A stretch of 64,000 nt of DNA from Streptacidiphilus albus JL83. Its GTDB lineage: Bacteria > Actinomycetota > Actinomycetes > Streptomycetales > Streptomycetaceae. The stretch covers positions 1,488,001-1,552,000 of the forward strand of contig NZ_JQML01000001.1 in assembly GCF_000744705.1 (NCBI RefSeq), given 5' to 3'. Both the position numbers and the translations under genes were made by a program. The notes beneath the pieces are model-generated. The model saw only the letters and a program-made list of their open reading frames with translations, ran no database searches and was not told the DNA's origin. Positions 43,681-53,425 of the stretch are shown piece after piece (within the stretch, counting starts at the first letter, position 1; every line of letters begins with the position of its first letter).

Positions 43681-44441
43681 ACCTCACCCTGCGGATCTGG
43701 CGCCAGCGCAACGCCGACACCCCGGGCGCCATGGTCGCCTACCGGGTCGAGGACGTCTCGCCCGACATGTCCTTCCTGGAGATGCTGGACGTCCTCAACG
43801 AGGACCTGATCCACCGCGGCGAGGAGCCGGTGGCCTTCGACCACGACTGCCGCGAGGGCATCTGCGGCATGTGCTCCCTGTTCATCAACGGCGAGGCGCA
43901 CGGTCCCGAGCGCGCCACCACCACCTGTCAGCTCCACATGCGGCACTTCGCCGACGGGCAGACCGTGGACATCGAGCCCTGGCGGGCCACGGCGTTCCCG
44001 GTGGTGAAGGACCTGGTGGTGGACCGCTCCGCGTTCGACCGGATCATCCAGGCCGGCGGCTGGATCACCGCGCCGACCGGCTCCGCCCCCGAGGCCCACT
44101 CGACGCCGGTCCCGAAGCCGGACGCCGACCTGGCCTTCGAGAACGCCGAGTGCATCGGCTGCGGCGCGTGCGTGGCCGCCTGCCCCAACGGCTCGGCGAT
44201 GCTCTTCACCAGCGCCAAGGTCACCCACCTGAACACCCTCCCCCAGGGCGCGCCGGAGCGCGAGAGCCGGGTCCTGGACATGGTCGCCGCCATGGACGAC
44301 GAGGGCTTCGGCGGCTGCACCAACACCGGCGCCTGCACCGCGGCCTGCCCCAAGGGCATCCCGCTGACCAGCATCGCCACCATGAACCGCGAGTTCCTCC
44401 GCGCCGCCCGCCGACAGCCGTCGGCTTCCCGCCGCGGCTGA
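43677..44441 (+). CDS. sdhB: Fumarate reductase/succinate dehydrogenase iron-sulfur subunit
   Basis: 254 residues from the GTG that overlaps the flavoprotein stop. Three cluster sites are visible: 2Fe-2S in [14 protein letters not shown] plus a later TTCQ cysteine, 4Fe-4S in [15 protein letters not shown], and 3Fe-4S in [14 protein letters not shown]. It carries electrons from FAD to the membrane heme subunit. A hairpin follows the stop. Confidence 0.94.
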
Positions 44442-44452
44442 CGCCGGTCGGT

Positions 44453-44476
44453 CCGGCCGCCCCGCCGGGCGGCCGG
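44453..44476. terminator. Bidirectional terminator between sdhB and the MFS gene
   Basis: CCGGCCGCCC and GGGCGGCCGG form a perfect 10-bp stem with a CGCC loop, exactly between two convergent stop codons. Confidence 0.65.
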
Positions 44477-44477
44477 G

Positions 44478-45956
44478 TCAGGGCTGCGGTGAACTCCCCC
44501 GGCGGGAGCGGGCGATGCCCCAGCCGACCAGCGCCGCGGCCAGGACGGTCAGCACCAGGGCGGCCGCCGTGGCCGCCTCGTGGAACTGGGCCCGCTGGTG
44601 CGGGCTCCAGCTCGACCTGGCGAGGCCCCCGGTGAACAGCGCCGCGAGGATGGTGCCGCTGACCGCGATCCCGATTCCGGTGGTGACCTCGCTGGCGGTG
44701 TCGACCAGCGCCGCGCCGATGGTGGTGCGGTTCTTCGGGAGGCCGCGCATCACGTTGGTCCCGGCGACGACGCCGACCACCCGCAGTCCGGCCGCGACCA
44801 GCACCAGCGCCAGCGCCACCCACACGTACCCGAACCGGCCCAGCACTCCGTAGACGGCGAGTCCGGACACCACCGCTCCGGCGCCGAGCCAGCCGGCCTG
44901 GTCCAGGCCGACGCGCCTGACCAGCGGGCCGATGACCGCACCGCCGGCGATGAGCACCACCACCTGCGGCAGCATGCCGATGGCAGCCCGGGCCGGCGTC
45001 CAGCCCCAGTCGAGCTGGAACTGCAGCGTCACCAGGTAGCCGAGGCCGGCCGTCGCCAGCCCGGACGCGGCCTTGAACGCCAGACCGCTCGACACGAGCG
45101 GACGGGCCACGAGCCCCAGGTCGAGCAGCGGATGGCGGGCAGTCCGCTCGCGGAGGACGAAGAGGACCCCCATGGCGACGGCTGCCGCCGCGGTCGTCCA
45201 GGGGAGCCACGACGGGCCGCTGCCGTCGACGAACAGCGTCGGCGCCACCAGTGTGAGCAGGATGGTCGCCGTGCCCAGCAGCGCGCCGACGACGTCGATC
45301 GGGTCGCGGTGCAGGTCCTCCGCCCGGTCGGCGGGGATGCCGCCGCGGATGCCGATGAACGCCAGTGCGGCGACGGGCACGTTCGGCAGCAGCAGGACCT
45401 GCCACGGGGCGAAGGCGAGCACGAAGCCGCCCGCCGTGGGCCCGATCCCGAGTCCGACCAGGCCCACCGTCGAGATCAGCGCCGTCGCGCGGACGCGCAG
45501 CCCGTCCGCGTCGAACAGGCGGAAGGCCAGGGCCAGCGAGCCCGGTGTGGTCATCGCGGCCGCGACGCCCATCGCCGCACGGACCAGGATGAGCTGTTCC
45601 ACGGTGGTGACGAACACCGTCAGCAGACTGGTCACGCCCAGCAGCACCAGCCCGACCAGCATGATCCGGCGGCGGCCGACCCGGTCGGCCAGCGCCCCGA
45701 GCGCCAGCATCAGGCCGCCGAACACGACCGCGTAGGCGCCGGTCACCCACTGCAGCCCGGCCGCCGACGCGGACAGGTCGCGCCCGATGGTCGGCAGCGC
45801 GACATTGAGGATCGAGTTGTCCAGCATCTCGAAGAGGAACACGGCTGAGAGCCCGGCCAGGGCCACCCATGCCTCTCGGAGGGATCGGGGCGAGCGAGGA
45901 GCCTCGGTGACGGCTCCGACCGGTTCGACGGCCCGGCGTTGGCGACGGGTAAGCAC
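44478..45956 (-). CDS. MFS drug/H+ antiporter, 14-TM DHA2 (EmrB/QacA) family
   Basis: 492 residues, about 14 membrane helices. The motif FLFEMLDNSILNVALPTIGR in helix 1 and GALADRVGRRRIMLVG after helix 2 are diagnostic. GTG at 45956 has AAGGAG 8 bp upstream. It should export hydrophobic drugs or metabolites. A 16-bp dyad at 46030 lies upstream, but no TetR or MarR gene is adjacent. Confidence 0.9.
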   Translation of the reverse strand: MLTRRQRRAVEPVGAVTEAPRSPRSLREAWVALAGLSAVFLFEMLDNSILNVALPTIGRDLSASAAGLQWVTGAYAVVFGGLMLALGALADRVGRRRIMLVGLVLLGVTSLLTVFVTTVEQLILVRAAMGVAAAMTTPGSLALAFRLFDADGLRVRATALISTVGLVGLGIGPTAGGFVLAFAPWQVLLLPNVPVAALAFIGIRGGIPADRAEDLHRDPIDVVGALLGTATILLTLVAPTLFVDGSGPSWLPWTTAAAAVAMGVLFVLRERTARHPLLDLGLVARPLVSSGLAFKAASGLATAGLGYLVTLQFQLDWGWTPARAAIGMLPQVVVLIAGGAVIGPLVRRVGLDQAGWLGAGAVVSGLAVYGVLGRFGYVWVALALVLVAAGLRVVGVVAGTNVMRGLPKNRTTIGAALVDTASEVTTGIGIAVSGTILAALFTGGLARSSWSPHQRAQFHEAATAAALVLTVLAAALVGWGIARSRRGSSPQP

Positions 45957-46029
45957 TGCGCACTCCTTCGATGTGAAGAAGTGGCGGCTCGTTCGATACC
46001 GCGTGCGCGCGTGTGCCCCGGCCCGCCCT

Positions 46030-46045
46030 GCCGACAGATGTCGGC
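46030..46045. promoter_or_regulatory. Inverted repeat upstream of the MFS exporter
   Basis: GCCGACA-N2-TGTCGGC, perfect 7-bp arms, 74 bp before the MFS start. Suitable for a TetR-type repressor; none is encoded adjacent. Confidence 0.4.
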
Positions 46046-46175
46046 CACCCGGCGGTGAGCTCACGTTTTTACTTCCGGTCCGCCCAGCCTACATGCGTCC
46101 GGGCCGACCGCGCCGGCAACGAGGGGAGGTTGCCGGGCGGAGCCCGGTCGGTGGGTGTGCGGTAGGTTGCCCGCC

Positions 46176-46724
46176 ATGACTGAAACAGGGTCCGTCACCT
46201 GGCCGCCCGCCCCGATCAGGACCGAGCGGCTGGTGCTCCGCGAGCCCGAGGCGCGGGACCGTGCGGCGATCATCGAACTGCTCGCCTCGCCGGAGGTGGG
46301 CGCCTACCTGGGCGGCCCGCGAGCGCGCGACGAGCTGGAGCGCGCCCTGCCCCAGACGCCCGAGCGGCGCCTCGGCCGCTTCGCGGTCGAGCTCGACGGA
46401 GCGATGATCGGCACCGTCGAGCTCAACCGGCGCAATGCGGAGCACCTGAGCCAGGTCCGCCCGGACGCCGGGGAGGCCGAGCTCGGCTACCTGTTCCTGC
46501 CGCAGGCCTGGGGACACGGGTACGCCGCCGAGGCGTGCGCGGCGGTACTCGGCTGGTTCGCCGACGCACGTCCCGACCGGTCGGTGGTGCTCTGCACCCA
46601 GACCGCCAACGACCGCTCGATGCGCCTGGCGGCGAGGCTGGGGTTCACCGAGGTGCAACTGTACGAGGCCTGGGGCGCCGAACAGTGGATGGGCATCCGG
46701 TCCCCGGCCGCGCCGCCCGTCTGA
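46176..46724 (+). CDS. GNAT-family N-acetyltransferase (RimJ/RimL-like)
   Basis: 182 residues. RTERLVLREPEARDRAAIIE opens the fold, and the acetyl-CoA loop is LFLPQAWGHGYAAEA followed by TANDRSMRLAARLGF. ATG at 46176 is preferred to an upstream in-frame GTG because TAGGTT lies just 7 bp before it, suggesting a leaderless mRNA. It probably acetylates an amine or protein N-terminus; substrate unknown. Divergent from the MFS gene. Confidence 0.85.
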   Translation: MTETGSVTWPPAPIRTERLVLREPEARDRAAIIELLASPEVGAYLGGPRARDELERALPQTPERRLGRFAVELDGAMIGTVELNRRNAEHLSQVRPDAGEAELGYLFLPQAWGHGYAAEACAAVLGWFADARPDRSVVLCTQTANDRSMRLAARLGFTEVQLYEAWGAEQWMGIRSPAAPPV

Positions 46725-46758
46725 GCGCGCGCCTGCCGCAGCGCCCCGGCCCGGCGGC

Positions 46759-48210
46759 CTACCGGCGGCTGCCGCGCAGCAGTCGGGTCAGCCGGTGCCA
46801 GCGTTCGGTCCAGCTGGACGCCCGGTGGCGACCGGCGGGCAGCGGAGCGGGGGCGGCGAGCGCCGGTCCCGGGTGGTCCTGGGCCGTGGACGGCTCGGGC
46901 TCGGCCGGCTCGACCGGGGTGAACACGACCGGCAGGGCCACCAGGTGACGGGTGATCAGCGAGGCGACCCAGCGCAGCTCGGTCTCCGGCACGGCCAGCC
47001 GGATCTCCGGCAGCCGGGTCAGCAGGACGTCGATCCCGGTGTCGGCGACGGCCCGGCCGATGTCCTGCCCGGGGCACTCGTGCGGACCGCCGCCGAAGGA
47101 GAAGTGGGAGCGGTTGCCGTGCACCGGGGCGCTCAGGTCGGGCCGGATCGACGGATCGACGTTGGCGGGCGCCGGACCGAGCAGCAGCATGTCCCCGGTC
47201 CTGATCTGCTGACCGCCGAGCTCGGTGTCGCCGGTGGCCCAGCGGCCGAGGATGGTCGACATCGGCGGGTCGTCCCAGAGCACCTGCTCCAGCGCGTCCG
47301 GCAGGGTCATCCGGCCGCCGGCCAGCGAGGCTCGGAAGCGCTGGTCGGTGAGGACCACCCGGAGGGTGTTGGCGATCAGGTTGGCGGTGGACTCGTAGGC
47401 GGTCATCAGCACCAGCCGCAGGTGCTCCACCATCTCGTCGTCGGAGAGCCCGGCCGGGTGCGCGATCAGCGAGGAGGTGAAGTCCGCGCCGGGCGCCGCC
47501 CGCTTCCGCGCCACGACCTGACGCAGCGTCATCACGATGTAGTCGTTGCTGGCCAGGGCGGTGCTGGTGCCCTTGACCAGGTCCCGGGCGGCGTCGACCA
47601 GGCGCGGGCCGTACTCCTCCGGCATGCCCAGCAGCTGGGTGAGCACCAGCATCGGCAGGTGCTCGGCGAACTGGCTCACCAGCTCGGCCCGGCCGTAGCC
47701 GGCGAAGCCGTCGATCAACTGGTCGGCAGCGCGGGTGACATGGCGGCGCACACCGCGGCGGTCGAACCGGGCCAGGCCGTCGGTGACGGCCGCGCGCAGC
47801 CGCTGGTGCTCCTCGCCGTCCATGAAGGTGCACATCGGCTGCCAGGTGGCGATGGGCGCGAGCGGGTTGGTCGGGGCGACCCGGCCCTCCAGCAGGTCGC
47901 GCCACTTGCGGGAGTCCCGGGAGAAGCGGGTGGGGGTGCGGGCGACATCCAGGTTCTCCTGGTAGCCCAGCACCAGCCAGGCCGGCAGGTCGCCCTCGAC
48001 CAGGACCGGGGCCACCGCGCCGTGCTCGGCGCGCAGCTTCTCGTACAGGCCCCGGGGGTCGGCCTCGGCCTCGGGCCCGTACAGCCGGCGGACGGCGTCG
48101 GCGCCCCCGGCGTGCGCCGGGCAGCCGGGGGGCGGCACGGCTCCAGGGACCGGTCCGGAGGCGGGGGCTGCTCCGGGGGCCTGGGGCTGCTCCGGTGGGG
48201 AGAGGGTCAC
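46759..48210 (-). CDS. Cytochrome P450 of the conservon (CvnE-type)
   Basis: 483 residues. The heme loop FSFGGGPHECPGQDIGRA supplies the Cys ligand, and MTAYESTANLIAN is the I helix. Arg-rich and Pro/Ala-rich extensions at both ends lie outside the P450 core. GTG at 48210 overlaps the CvnD stop as GTGA. Conservons often end with one or two P450 genes whose natural substrate is unknown; the coupling suggests function or regulation through the CvnA-D complex. Confidence 0.9.
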   Translation of the reverse strand: MTLSPPEQPQAPGAAPASGPVPGAVPPPGCPAHAGGADAVRRLYGPEAEADPRGLYEKLRAEHGAVAPVLVEGDLPAWLVLGYQENLDVARTPTRFSRDSRKWRDLLEGRVAPTNPLAPIATWQPMCTFMDGEEHQRLRAAVTDGLARFDRRGVRRHVTRAADQLIDGFAGYGRAELVSQFAEHLPMLVLTQLLGMPEEYGPRLVDAARDLVKGTSTALASNDYIVMTLRQVVARKRAAPGADFTSSLIAHPAGLSDDEMVEHLRLVLMTAYESTANLIANTLRVVLTDQRFRASLAGGRMTLPDALEQVLWDDPPMSTILGRWATGDTELGGQQIRTGDMLLLGPAPANVDPSIRPDLSAPVHGNRSHFSFGGGPHECPGQDIGRAVADTGIDVLLTRLPEIRLAVPETELRWVASLITRHLVALPVVFTPVEPAEPEPSTAQDHPGPALAAPAPLPAGRHRASSWTERWHRLTRLLRGSRR

Positions 48211-48899
48211 GGTCGCTCCGGTCTGTTCGCATCGGGTATGGCGGAGGCGGTTCGCCCGCGCGCGGGCGGCTCGGGGGCCGCCGCCAGCGCGTGCAGGTGG
48301 CGCATCAGGGTCATCAGCACGTCGCGGCTGGACTCGCGCAGGCGCGCGTCGCAGGCGACGATCGGCACGTGGGCGGGCAGGTCCAGCGCGGCCCGTATCT
48401 CCTCCAGCGGGTAACGGGGCGCGTTGGGGAAGGTGTTGACGGCGACCACGAAGGCCACGCCCCGGTCCTCCAGCCGCTCGATCACGTCGAAGCTCACTTC
48501 GAGCCGACGCGTGTCGACCAGCACCACCGCACCGAGGGCCCCGTCGAACAGACCGTTCCAGAGGAACCAGAAGCGCTGCTGGCCCGGCGTCCCGAAGAGG
48601 TAGAGCACCAGTTCGTCGTTGATGCTGATCCGGCCGAAGTCCATGGCCACGGTGGTCGAGGTCTTGCGCTCCACCCCCGCCGTGTCGTCCACGCCGACCC
48701 CGGCCTGGGTCATCGTCTCCTCGGTGGTCAGCGGGCGGATCTCGCTCACCGCGCCGACCAGGGTGGTCTTGCCGACGCCGAAGCCGCCGACGATCACGAT
48801 CTTCACGGCCGCGGTGGCCGTGTCCGGCAGGACGTCCTCGCTGCGCGGCCCGGCGACAGTGTCCGGCCGGGTGGCCGTGTCAGAGCCGTTGGAGTCCAT
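48207..48899 (-). CDS. Conservon GTP/ATP-binding protein CvnD
   Basis: 230 residues. Ras-like GTPase with P-loop GGFGVGKTTLVGAVS, a switch region with VAMDFGRIS, FGTPGQQRFWF in place of DxxG, and AVNTFPNAP near the base-specificity position. The MglA-like protein forms a membrane-associated complex with CvnA-C. It starts 20 bp before the end of CvnC. Confidence 0.92.
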   Translation of the reverse strand: MDSNGSDTATRPDTVAGPRSEDVLPDTATAAVKIVIVGGFGVGKTTLVGAVSEIRPLTTEETMTQAGVGVDDTAGVERKTSTTVAMDFGRISINDELVLYLFGTPGQQRFWFLWNGLFDGALGAVVLVDTRRLEVSFDVIERLEDRGVAFVVAVNTFPNAPRYPLEEIRAALDLPAHVPIVACDARLRESSRDVLMTLMRHLHALAAAPEPPARGRTASAIPDANRPERP

Positions 48900-49239
48900 T
48901 GATCACCGCCTCGATCAGCTCGACGTCCGGGAAACGGGCCATGGTGACGGGCGCCCGGGCCTGTACCCGCTCCTCCGCCAGCAGATCGCCCACCAGCACC
49001 GTGACCACGCTGAACGGCAGCGCCAGGTAGGCGGAGAGCTCCGCCACCGAGAGCGGGTACCGGCACAGCCGGAGGATCGCCGCCTGCTCCGGCGGCATCT
49101 CCGGGCTCGGCTCGGCCCGGGAGACGATCAGCGTCACCAGGTCCAGCGACGTCCCGCCGGAGGCCCCGCTCCGCCCCTTGGTGATCACGTAGAGGCGTTC
49201 CGGGCTGCCCTCCGCCCAGTCCGCCGCCGGGCCGGTCAC
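48880..49239 (-). CDS. Conservon protein CvnC (DUF742)
   Basis: 119 residues. RLYVITKGRS, LVTLIVSRAE and the winged-helix-like LRLCRYPLSVAELSAYL with FPDVELIEAVINGL mark DUF742. GTG at 49239 overlaps the CvnB stop as GTGA. It is part of the heterotrimeric-G-protein-like conservon complex; the exact job of CvnC is not known. Confidence 0.92.
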   Translation of the reverse strand: MTGPAADWAEGSPERLYVITKGRSGASGGTSLDLVTLIVSRAEPSPEMPPEQAAILRLCRYPLSVAELSAYLALPFSVVTVLVGDLLAEERVQARAPVTMARFPDVELIEAVINGLQRL

Positions 49240-49643
49240 GCGGGCTGCTCGTCGACGCGCGGACCGGTGCTCAGGTGCTCGCCGATCCGGGCCACCAGGT
49301 CCCGCATCCGCGCGCCCATCAGTCCGGCGTCCACCCCCTCGTCGGCCAGGACCGCGAGGTAGGCCCGGGCCCCGGCCGCCATCAGGTAGAAGAAGCCGCC
49401 GGTCATCTCGATCACGACCAGCCGCATCTGCCCGTCGCTGTGCGGCAGTTCGGTGGCCACGGCCGCCGCCAGGCTCTGCAGTCCGGCACAGGCGGCGGCC
49501 AGCCGGTCGGCGGTGTCCAGGTCCGTGCCGTACTGGGCCATCCGCAGGCCGTCGGCGGACAGCACCACGATGTTGCGGGTCTGCGGGACGCTGACCGCCA
49601 GGTCCTTGAGCATCCAGCCCATGTCGGCCTGTTGCTGAAGCAC
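49236..49643 (-). CDS. Conservon roadblock/LC7 protein CvnB
   Basis: 135 residues with a roadblock/LC7 fold (VPQTRNIVVLSADGLRMA, LRLVVIEMTGGFFYLM-like strand as MRLVVIEMTGGFFYL). It is thought to act as a platform or GTPase partner, like MglB. The GTG start lies 2 bp after the CvnA stop. Confidence 0.92.
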   Translation of the reverse strand: MLQQQADMGWMLKDLAVSVPQTRNIVVLSADGLRMAQYGTDLDTADRLAAACAGLQSLAAAVATELPHSDGQMRLVVIEMTGGFFYLMAAGARAYLAVLADEGVDAGLMGARMRDLVARIGEHLSTGPRVDEQPA

Positions 49644-49645
49644 GA

Positions 49646-51247
49646 CTACTCCACTTCGTCCGACGAGTCGTCACTGATGTACGTGGCCCTGCCCCCGGTC
49701 GGCGTCGGCTCCGGGTCGTTCACCGCGCCGTGGAAGGCCGACAGCCACATGCCCGGCGGCTCCGGGGCGGCGGACGGCGCCCCGCCCGGGCCCGGGCCGC
49801 CGCGCGGGCCCGGCCCGGGGCCCATCGCGCCGGCCGGCGCCGCCGAACCGCGGCGGCGGCGCTGCGGCAGCCCGCCCGGGGTCCTTCCGGCGATCACCGG
49901 GGCCTCGTCGTCCTCCTCCGTCCAGAGCCGGCGCACCGGCGGCTCCGGGACCGGCCGCGAGCGGCCGGGGTCGGCGGCGCCGTCCCGTTCGGCGAGGGGG
50001 CGGGGCTCCGGGACCGGCACCCTGGCGCCGTAGGAGGCGCCGAGGCCCGGGAACCGGCCGGCGGTGGCCGTGGTGATCAGATTCGGCGGCACGATCAGCA
50101 CCGCGCGCACCCCCCGGTACGCCGAAGGCCGCAGCGAGACCTGGAAGTTGTGGGCCCGTGCGAGTCGGCCGACCACGGCCAGGCCCAGCCTCGGCGTCTC
50201 GCCGAGGTCGTTCAGGTCGATCCCGGCCTGGGCCTCCTCCAGCATCCGCTCGGCCCGGATCCGCCCCTCCTCGCTCAGGCCCAGGCCACCGTCCTCGATC
50301 TCGACGGCGATGCCGGCCTGGACGTCGACGGCGGTCAGGTGCACCCGGGTCTGCGGCGGGGAGTACAGGGTGGCGTTGTCGAGCAGCTCGGCGAGCGCGT
50401 GGATCAGCGGCTCCACGGCGGGGCCGACGATGGCCACCTCGGACACCGAGTGCAGTTCCACCCGCTGGTAGTCGAGGATCCGCGACATGGCCCCGCGCAG
50501 CACGTTGTACAGCGGCACCGCATTGCCCCACTGACGTCCCGGGCGGGTGCCGCCGAGGACCGCCATGCTGTCGGCGAGCCGACCGACCCGGGCGAAGCCG
50601 TGGTCGAGCTGCAGCAGGTCGTTGAAGACCTCCGGGTTCCGGCCGTGCCGGTGCTCCATCTCCTGCAGGTCCTGGGCCTGCTGGTGGACGATGGCCTGCA
50701 CCCGGCGGGCGATGTTCACGAAGGCGCGCTGTGCGGACTCGCGCAGGTTCTCCTCGGCCGCCACGGCGCCGAGCACCGAGCGCAGCACCGCCGCCTGCGA
50801 GTCCTGGAACCGGGGCAACCCCTCGACGTCGACGTCGTCCGGCTCTCCGTCCGGCGCTCCTCCCAGCGCGCCCTCGGGTCCGTCGGCGACGGCGTCCCGG
50901 AGCACGTCCTCGACGAAGTCGCCCCGCTGGATCCGGGCGACGGCCTGCGGCAGCAGGACCTCGCCGAGCCGCGCGGTCTGCACCTCCTGCCGGGCCAGCC
51001 GACGTTCCAGCGCGGCGCTCCGGTCGCGCAGCCGGGTGAGCTCCTGCCCCCTGCGTAACGCCTCGGTGGCCAGCAGGGCCACCGCGACCAGCGCCGCCGC
51101 GCCGCAGAGGTACGCCGCCGTCCGCGATCCGGCCGGCACCACCGCCGCGGCCACCGCGACGGCGGCCACCACCACGGCCGCCGGCAGCAGCCAGGGGAGC
51201 ACAGGGGCGGCTCGCCGCCCTGCGGGTGACGCTCCAGCACCAACCAT
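49646..51247 (-). CDS. Conservon sensor histidine-kinase-like protein CvnA
   Basis: 533 residues, ATG with GGAGGAAA upstream. Two membrane helices (residues about 18-60) precede a coiled-coil-like region, a DHp-like segment (FVNIARRVQAIVHQQ) and a GHKL ATPase domain (ELLDNATLYSPPQT, IEDGGLGLSE). The last 150 residues are Pro/Gly/Arg-rich and disordered. It senses an unknown signal at the membrane and works with CvnB-D. It begins a five-gene overlapping operon. Confidence 0.92.
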   Translation of the reverse strand: MVGAGASPAGRRAAPVLPWLLPAAVVVAAVAVAAAVVPAGSRTAAYLCGAAALVAVALLATEALRRGQELTRLRDRSAALERRLARQEVQTARLGEVLLPQAVARIQRGDFVEDVLRDAVADGPEGALGGAPDGEPDDVDVEGLPRFQDSQAAVLRSVLGAVAAEENLRESAQRAFVNIARRVQAIVHQQAQDLQEMEHRHGRNPEVFNDLLQLDHGFARVGRLADSMAVLGGTRPGRQWGNAVPLYNVLRGAMSRILDYQRVELHSVSEVAIVGPAVEPLIHALAELLDNATLYSPPQTRVHLTAVDVQAGIAVEIEDGGLGLSEEGRIRAERMLEEAQAGIDLNDLGETPRLGLAVVGRLARAHNFQVSLRPSAYRGVRAVLIVPPNLITTATAGRFPGLGASYGARVPVPEPRPLAERDGAADPGRSRPVPEPPVRRLWTEEDDEAPVIAGRTPGGLPQRRRRGSAAPAGAMGPGPGPRGGPGPGGAPSAAPEPPGMWLSAFHGAVNDPEPTPTGGRATYISDDSSDEVE

Positions 51248-51479
51248 TCGGTTTCCTCCGTCGAATTCCGTGCGGCAGCGGCAAGGTCCCGGGCAGCCCG
51301 GACAAAGGGGGCGCACCGTACCCAAGCGCCACCAGCTCCCCACCGGAGGCAGCCTATGCAGATCCATGGGGCGTACGGGCGAGCAACGGCGAGATCCCGC
51401 AAGCTGGTTGATCCAAGTTGACACGCGCCTGCCGATAGCGCTATACGCACGGACGGACACCGTCGGTCACCGGAACGGG

Positions 51480-52877
51480 CTAACTCTCGGCCCCGTACCA
51501 GAGGGTGGTGATGTTGCAGAACTCCCGGATCCCCTCGGCGGAGAGCTCCCGGCCGTAGCCGGAGCGCTTGACGCCGCCGAACGGCAGCGCGGGGTGCGAG
51601 GCCGTCATCCCGTTGAAGAAGACGCCGCCCGCCTGCAGGTCACGGGCGATCAGGCGCTGCTCCTCGGGGTCCCGGGTCCAGGCGTTCGAACTGAGGCCGA
51701 AGGGCGTGTCATTGGCCAGCGCCAGGGCCCCGGCCAGGTCCTCGACCCGGTAGAGGGTGGCCACCGGGCCGAAGCACTCCTCCCGGTGGATCCGCATCTC
51801 CGGGGTGATCCCGGTCAACACGGTCGGCTCGTAGAACCACCCGTCCGGGCGATCCACCGGTCGGCGGCCCCCGCACTCCACCGTGGCGCCCCGGCGCACG
51901 GCGTCGTCCACCAGCTCCTCCAGGTCGGCCCGGCCGCCCTCGGTGGCCAGCGGCCCGACCTCCACGCCCTCCTCGGCCGGGTCGCCGACCCGCAGCGCGG
52001 CCATCCGGGCGACGAAGGCCGCGGCGAAGGCGTCGTGGACGTCCCGGTGCACGATGAAGCGCTTGGCCGCGATGCAGGACTGGCCGTTGTTCTGCACCCT
52101 GGCGGTGACCGCGACCTGGGCCGCGCGGGCGACGTCCGCCGAGGGCAGCACCAGGAACGGGTCGCTGCCGCCGAGTTCCAGCACCGTCTTCTTCACCTCG
52201 TCCCCGGCGATCGCGGCGACCGAGCGGCCGGCCGCCTCGCTGCCGGTGAGCGTCACCGCCGCGACACGGGGGTCCCGGATCACGCCCTCGACGGCGCCGG
52301 AGCCGATCAGCAGGGTCTGGAAGCAGCCCCTCGGGTAGCCCGCCCGGGTGAAGACGTCCTCCAGCAGCAGGGCGGTCTGCGGCACGTTCGAGGCGTGCTT
52401 GAGCAGGGCGACGTTCCCGGCCATCAGGGCGGGCGCGGCGAAGCGGATCACCTGCCAGAGCGGGAAGTTCCAGGGCATGACCGCCAGCACCGGCCCGAGC
52501 GGCCGGTACCGGACCACGGCCCGGACCGCGCCCGCGTCGGCGACGTCGGCCGGCTCCGGGGTCTCGTCGGCGAGCAGCCCGGCCGCCCGGCCGGCGTACC
52601 AGTTCATCGCCTTGACGCACTTGTCGACCTCGGCCAGGGCCTGCCGCAGCGGCTTGCCCATCTCGGTGGTGACGGTCCTGGCCACGGCCTCGCGCTGGAG
52701 CGACAGGTGTCCGGCCGCGGCCCGGAGCAGCGCCGCCCGCTCCTCGAAGGTCGAGGTCCGGTGGGCTTCGAAGGCGGTCGCGGCACGGGTGAGGCAGCCC
52801 TCGACCCCGGCGGCGTCCAGCGGCTCGAAGGTCTCCAGGGTCTTCCCGGTGGTCGGGTCGATCGTCGCGATGGGCAC
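51480..52877 (-). CDS. NAD(P)-dependent succinate-semialdehyde dehydrogenase (GabD1-like)
   Basis: 465 residues. GTG at 52877 with AGGAG upstream gives MPIATIDPTTGKTLETFEPL-like N-terminus. ALDH motifs are complete: PWNFPLWQVIRF, TGSEAAGRSV, the catalytic Glu in VLELGGSDPFLV and Cys in NNGQSCIAAKRF, and ECFGPVATLYRV. It resembles mycobacterial GabD1. It oxidises succinate semialdehyde or a similar aldehyde to the acid. The 231 bp to cvnA hold only a 10-bp palindrome ATAGCGCTAT (51435-51444). Confidence 0.88.
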   Translation of the reverse strand: MPIATIDPTTGKTLETFEPLDAAGVEGCLTRAATAFEAHRTSTFEERAALLRAAAGHLSLQREAVARTVTTEMGKPLRQALAEVDKCVKAMNWYAGRAAGLLADETPEPADVADAGAVRAVVRYRPLGPVLAVMPWNFPLWQVIRFAAPALMAGNVALLKHASNVPQTALLLEDVFTRAGYPRGCFQTLLIGSGAVEGVIRDPRVAAVTLTGSEAAGRSVAAIAGDEVKKTVLELGGSDPFLVLPSADVARAAQVAVTARVQNNGQSCIAAKRFIVHRDVHDAFAAAFVARMAALRVGDPAEEGVEVGPLATEGGRADLEELVDDAVRRGATVECGGRRPVDRPDGWFYEPTVLTGITPEMRIHREECFGPVATLYRVEDLAGALALANDTPFGLSSNAWTRDPEEQRLIARDLQAGGVFFNGMTASHPALPFGGVKRSGYGRELSAEGIREFCNITTLWYGAES

Positions 52878-53029
52878 GGGACATCCACTCCTACAGGTGA
52901 CGGTGTTCAGGAAGGACCGGCGGGCGGGCTCGGCACGGGCCGCGCGGCGCACCCGGCACCGGTTTCACCCTCCCCCATCAACGCCGGAACGTCGCCCCGA
53001 CGGCGGGGACGGCCCGGGCCGGGCAGCCC

Positions 53030-53350
53030 TCAGGACGGCTCGGGGCCGATGCCGAGCAGCGGCTCCCCCTCGGGGCCGCGGAGCTCCAGCCGCGCGGGCG
53101 GGGTCCGCCCCCGATCGGTGTAGTGCCGACGGATCTCGGTGAGCACGGTCGGCAGTACCGCCTCGGTGTCGGCGGAGACCGGCCCCTGCTGGAGCCAGCG
53201 GAGGGACAGGGTCCACTCCGCGCCGCCCTCGGCCCGCTCCGGCGCCGTCGGCTCGGCGGCGACGGCGACCTTCTCCAGTGCGGCCACGATCGCCGCCATG
53301 TCCTCGGGGTCGATGCGCCGGGGGTCGCCCTCCACCAATGCCTCAGTCAT
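53030..53350 (-). CDS. Hypothetical protein, 106 residues
   Basis: Acidic, soluble, no signal or membrane segment. The WTLSLRWLQQG and VLTEIRRHYTDRG stretches suggest a small alpha/beta domain. No family is recognised. The GC codon-position pattern looks coding and the ATG follows a plausible start context. It lies between SSADH and a small membrane protein on the same strand. Confidence 0.55.
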   Translation of the reverse strand: MTEALVEGDPRRIDPEDMAAIVAALEKVAVAAEPTAPERAEGGAEWTLSLRWLQQGPVSADTEAVLPTVLTEIRRHYTDRGRTPPARLELRGPEGEPLLGIGPEPS

Positions 53351-53425
53351 GGCTGTCGGATACCCGGTCCCACGGTTCACACACGTTCCGGTCGCCCCAG
53401 TACTTCCCCGTCGCGACCGAACGGC

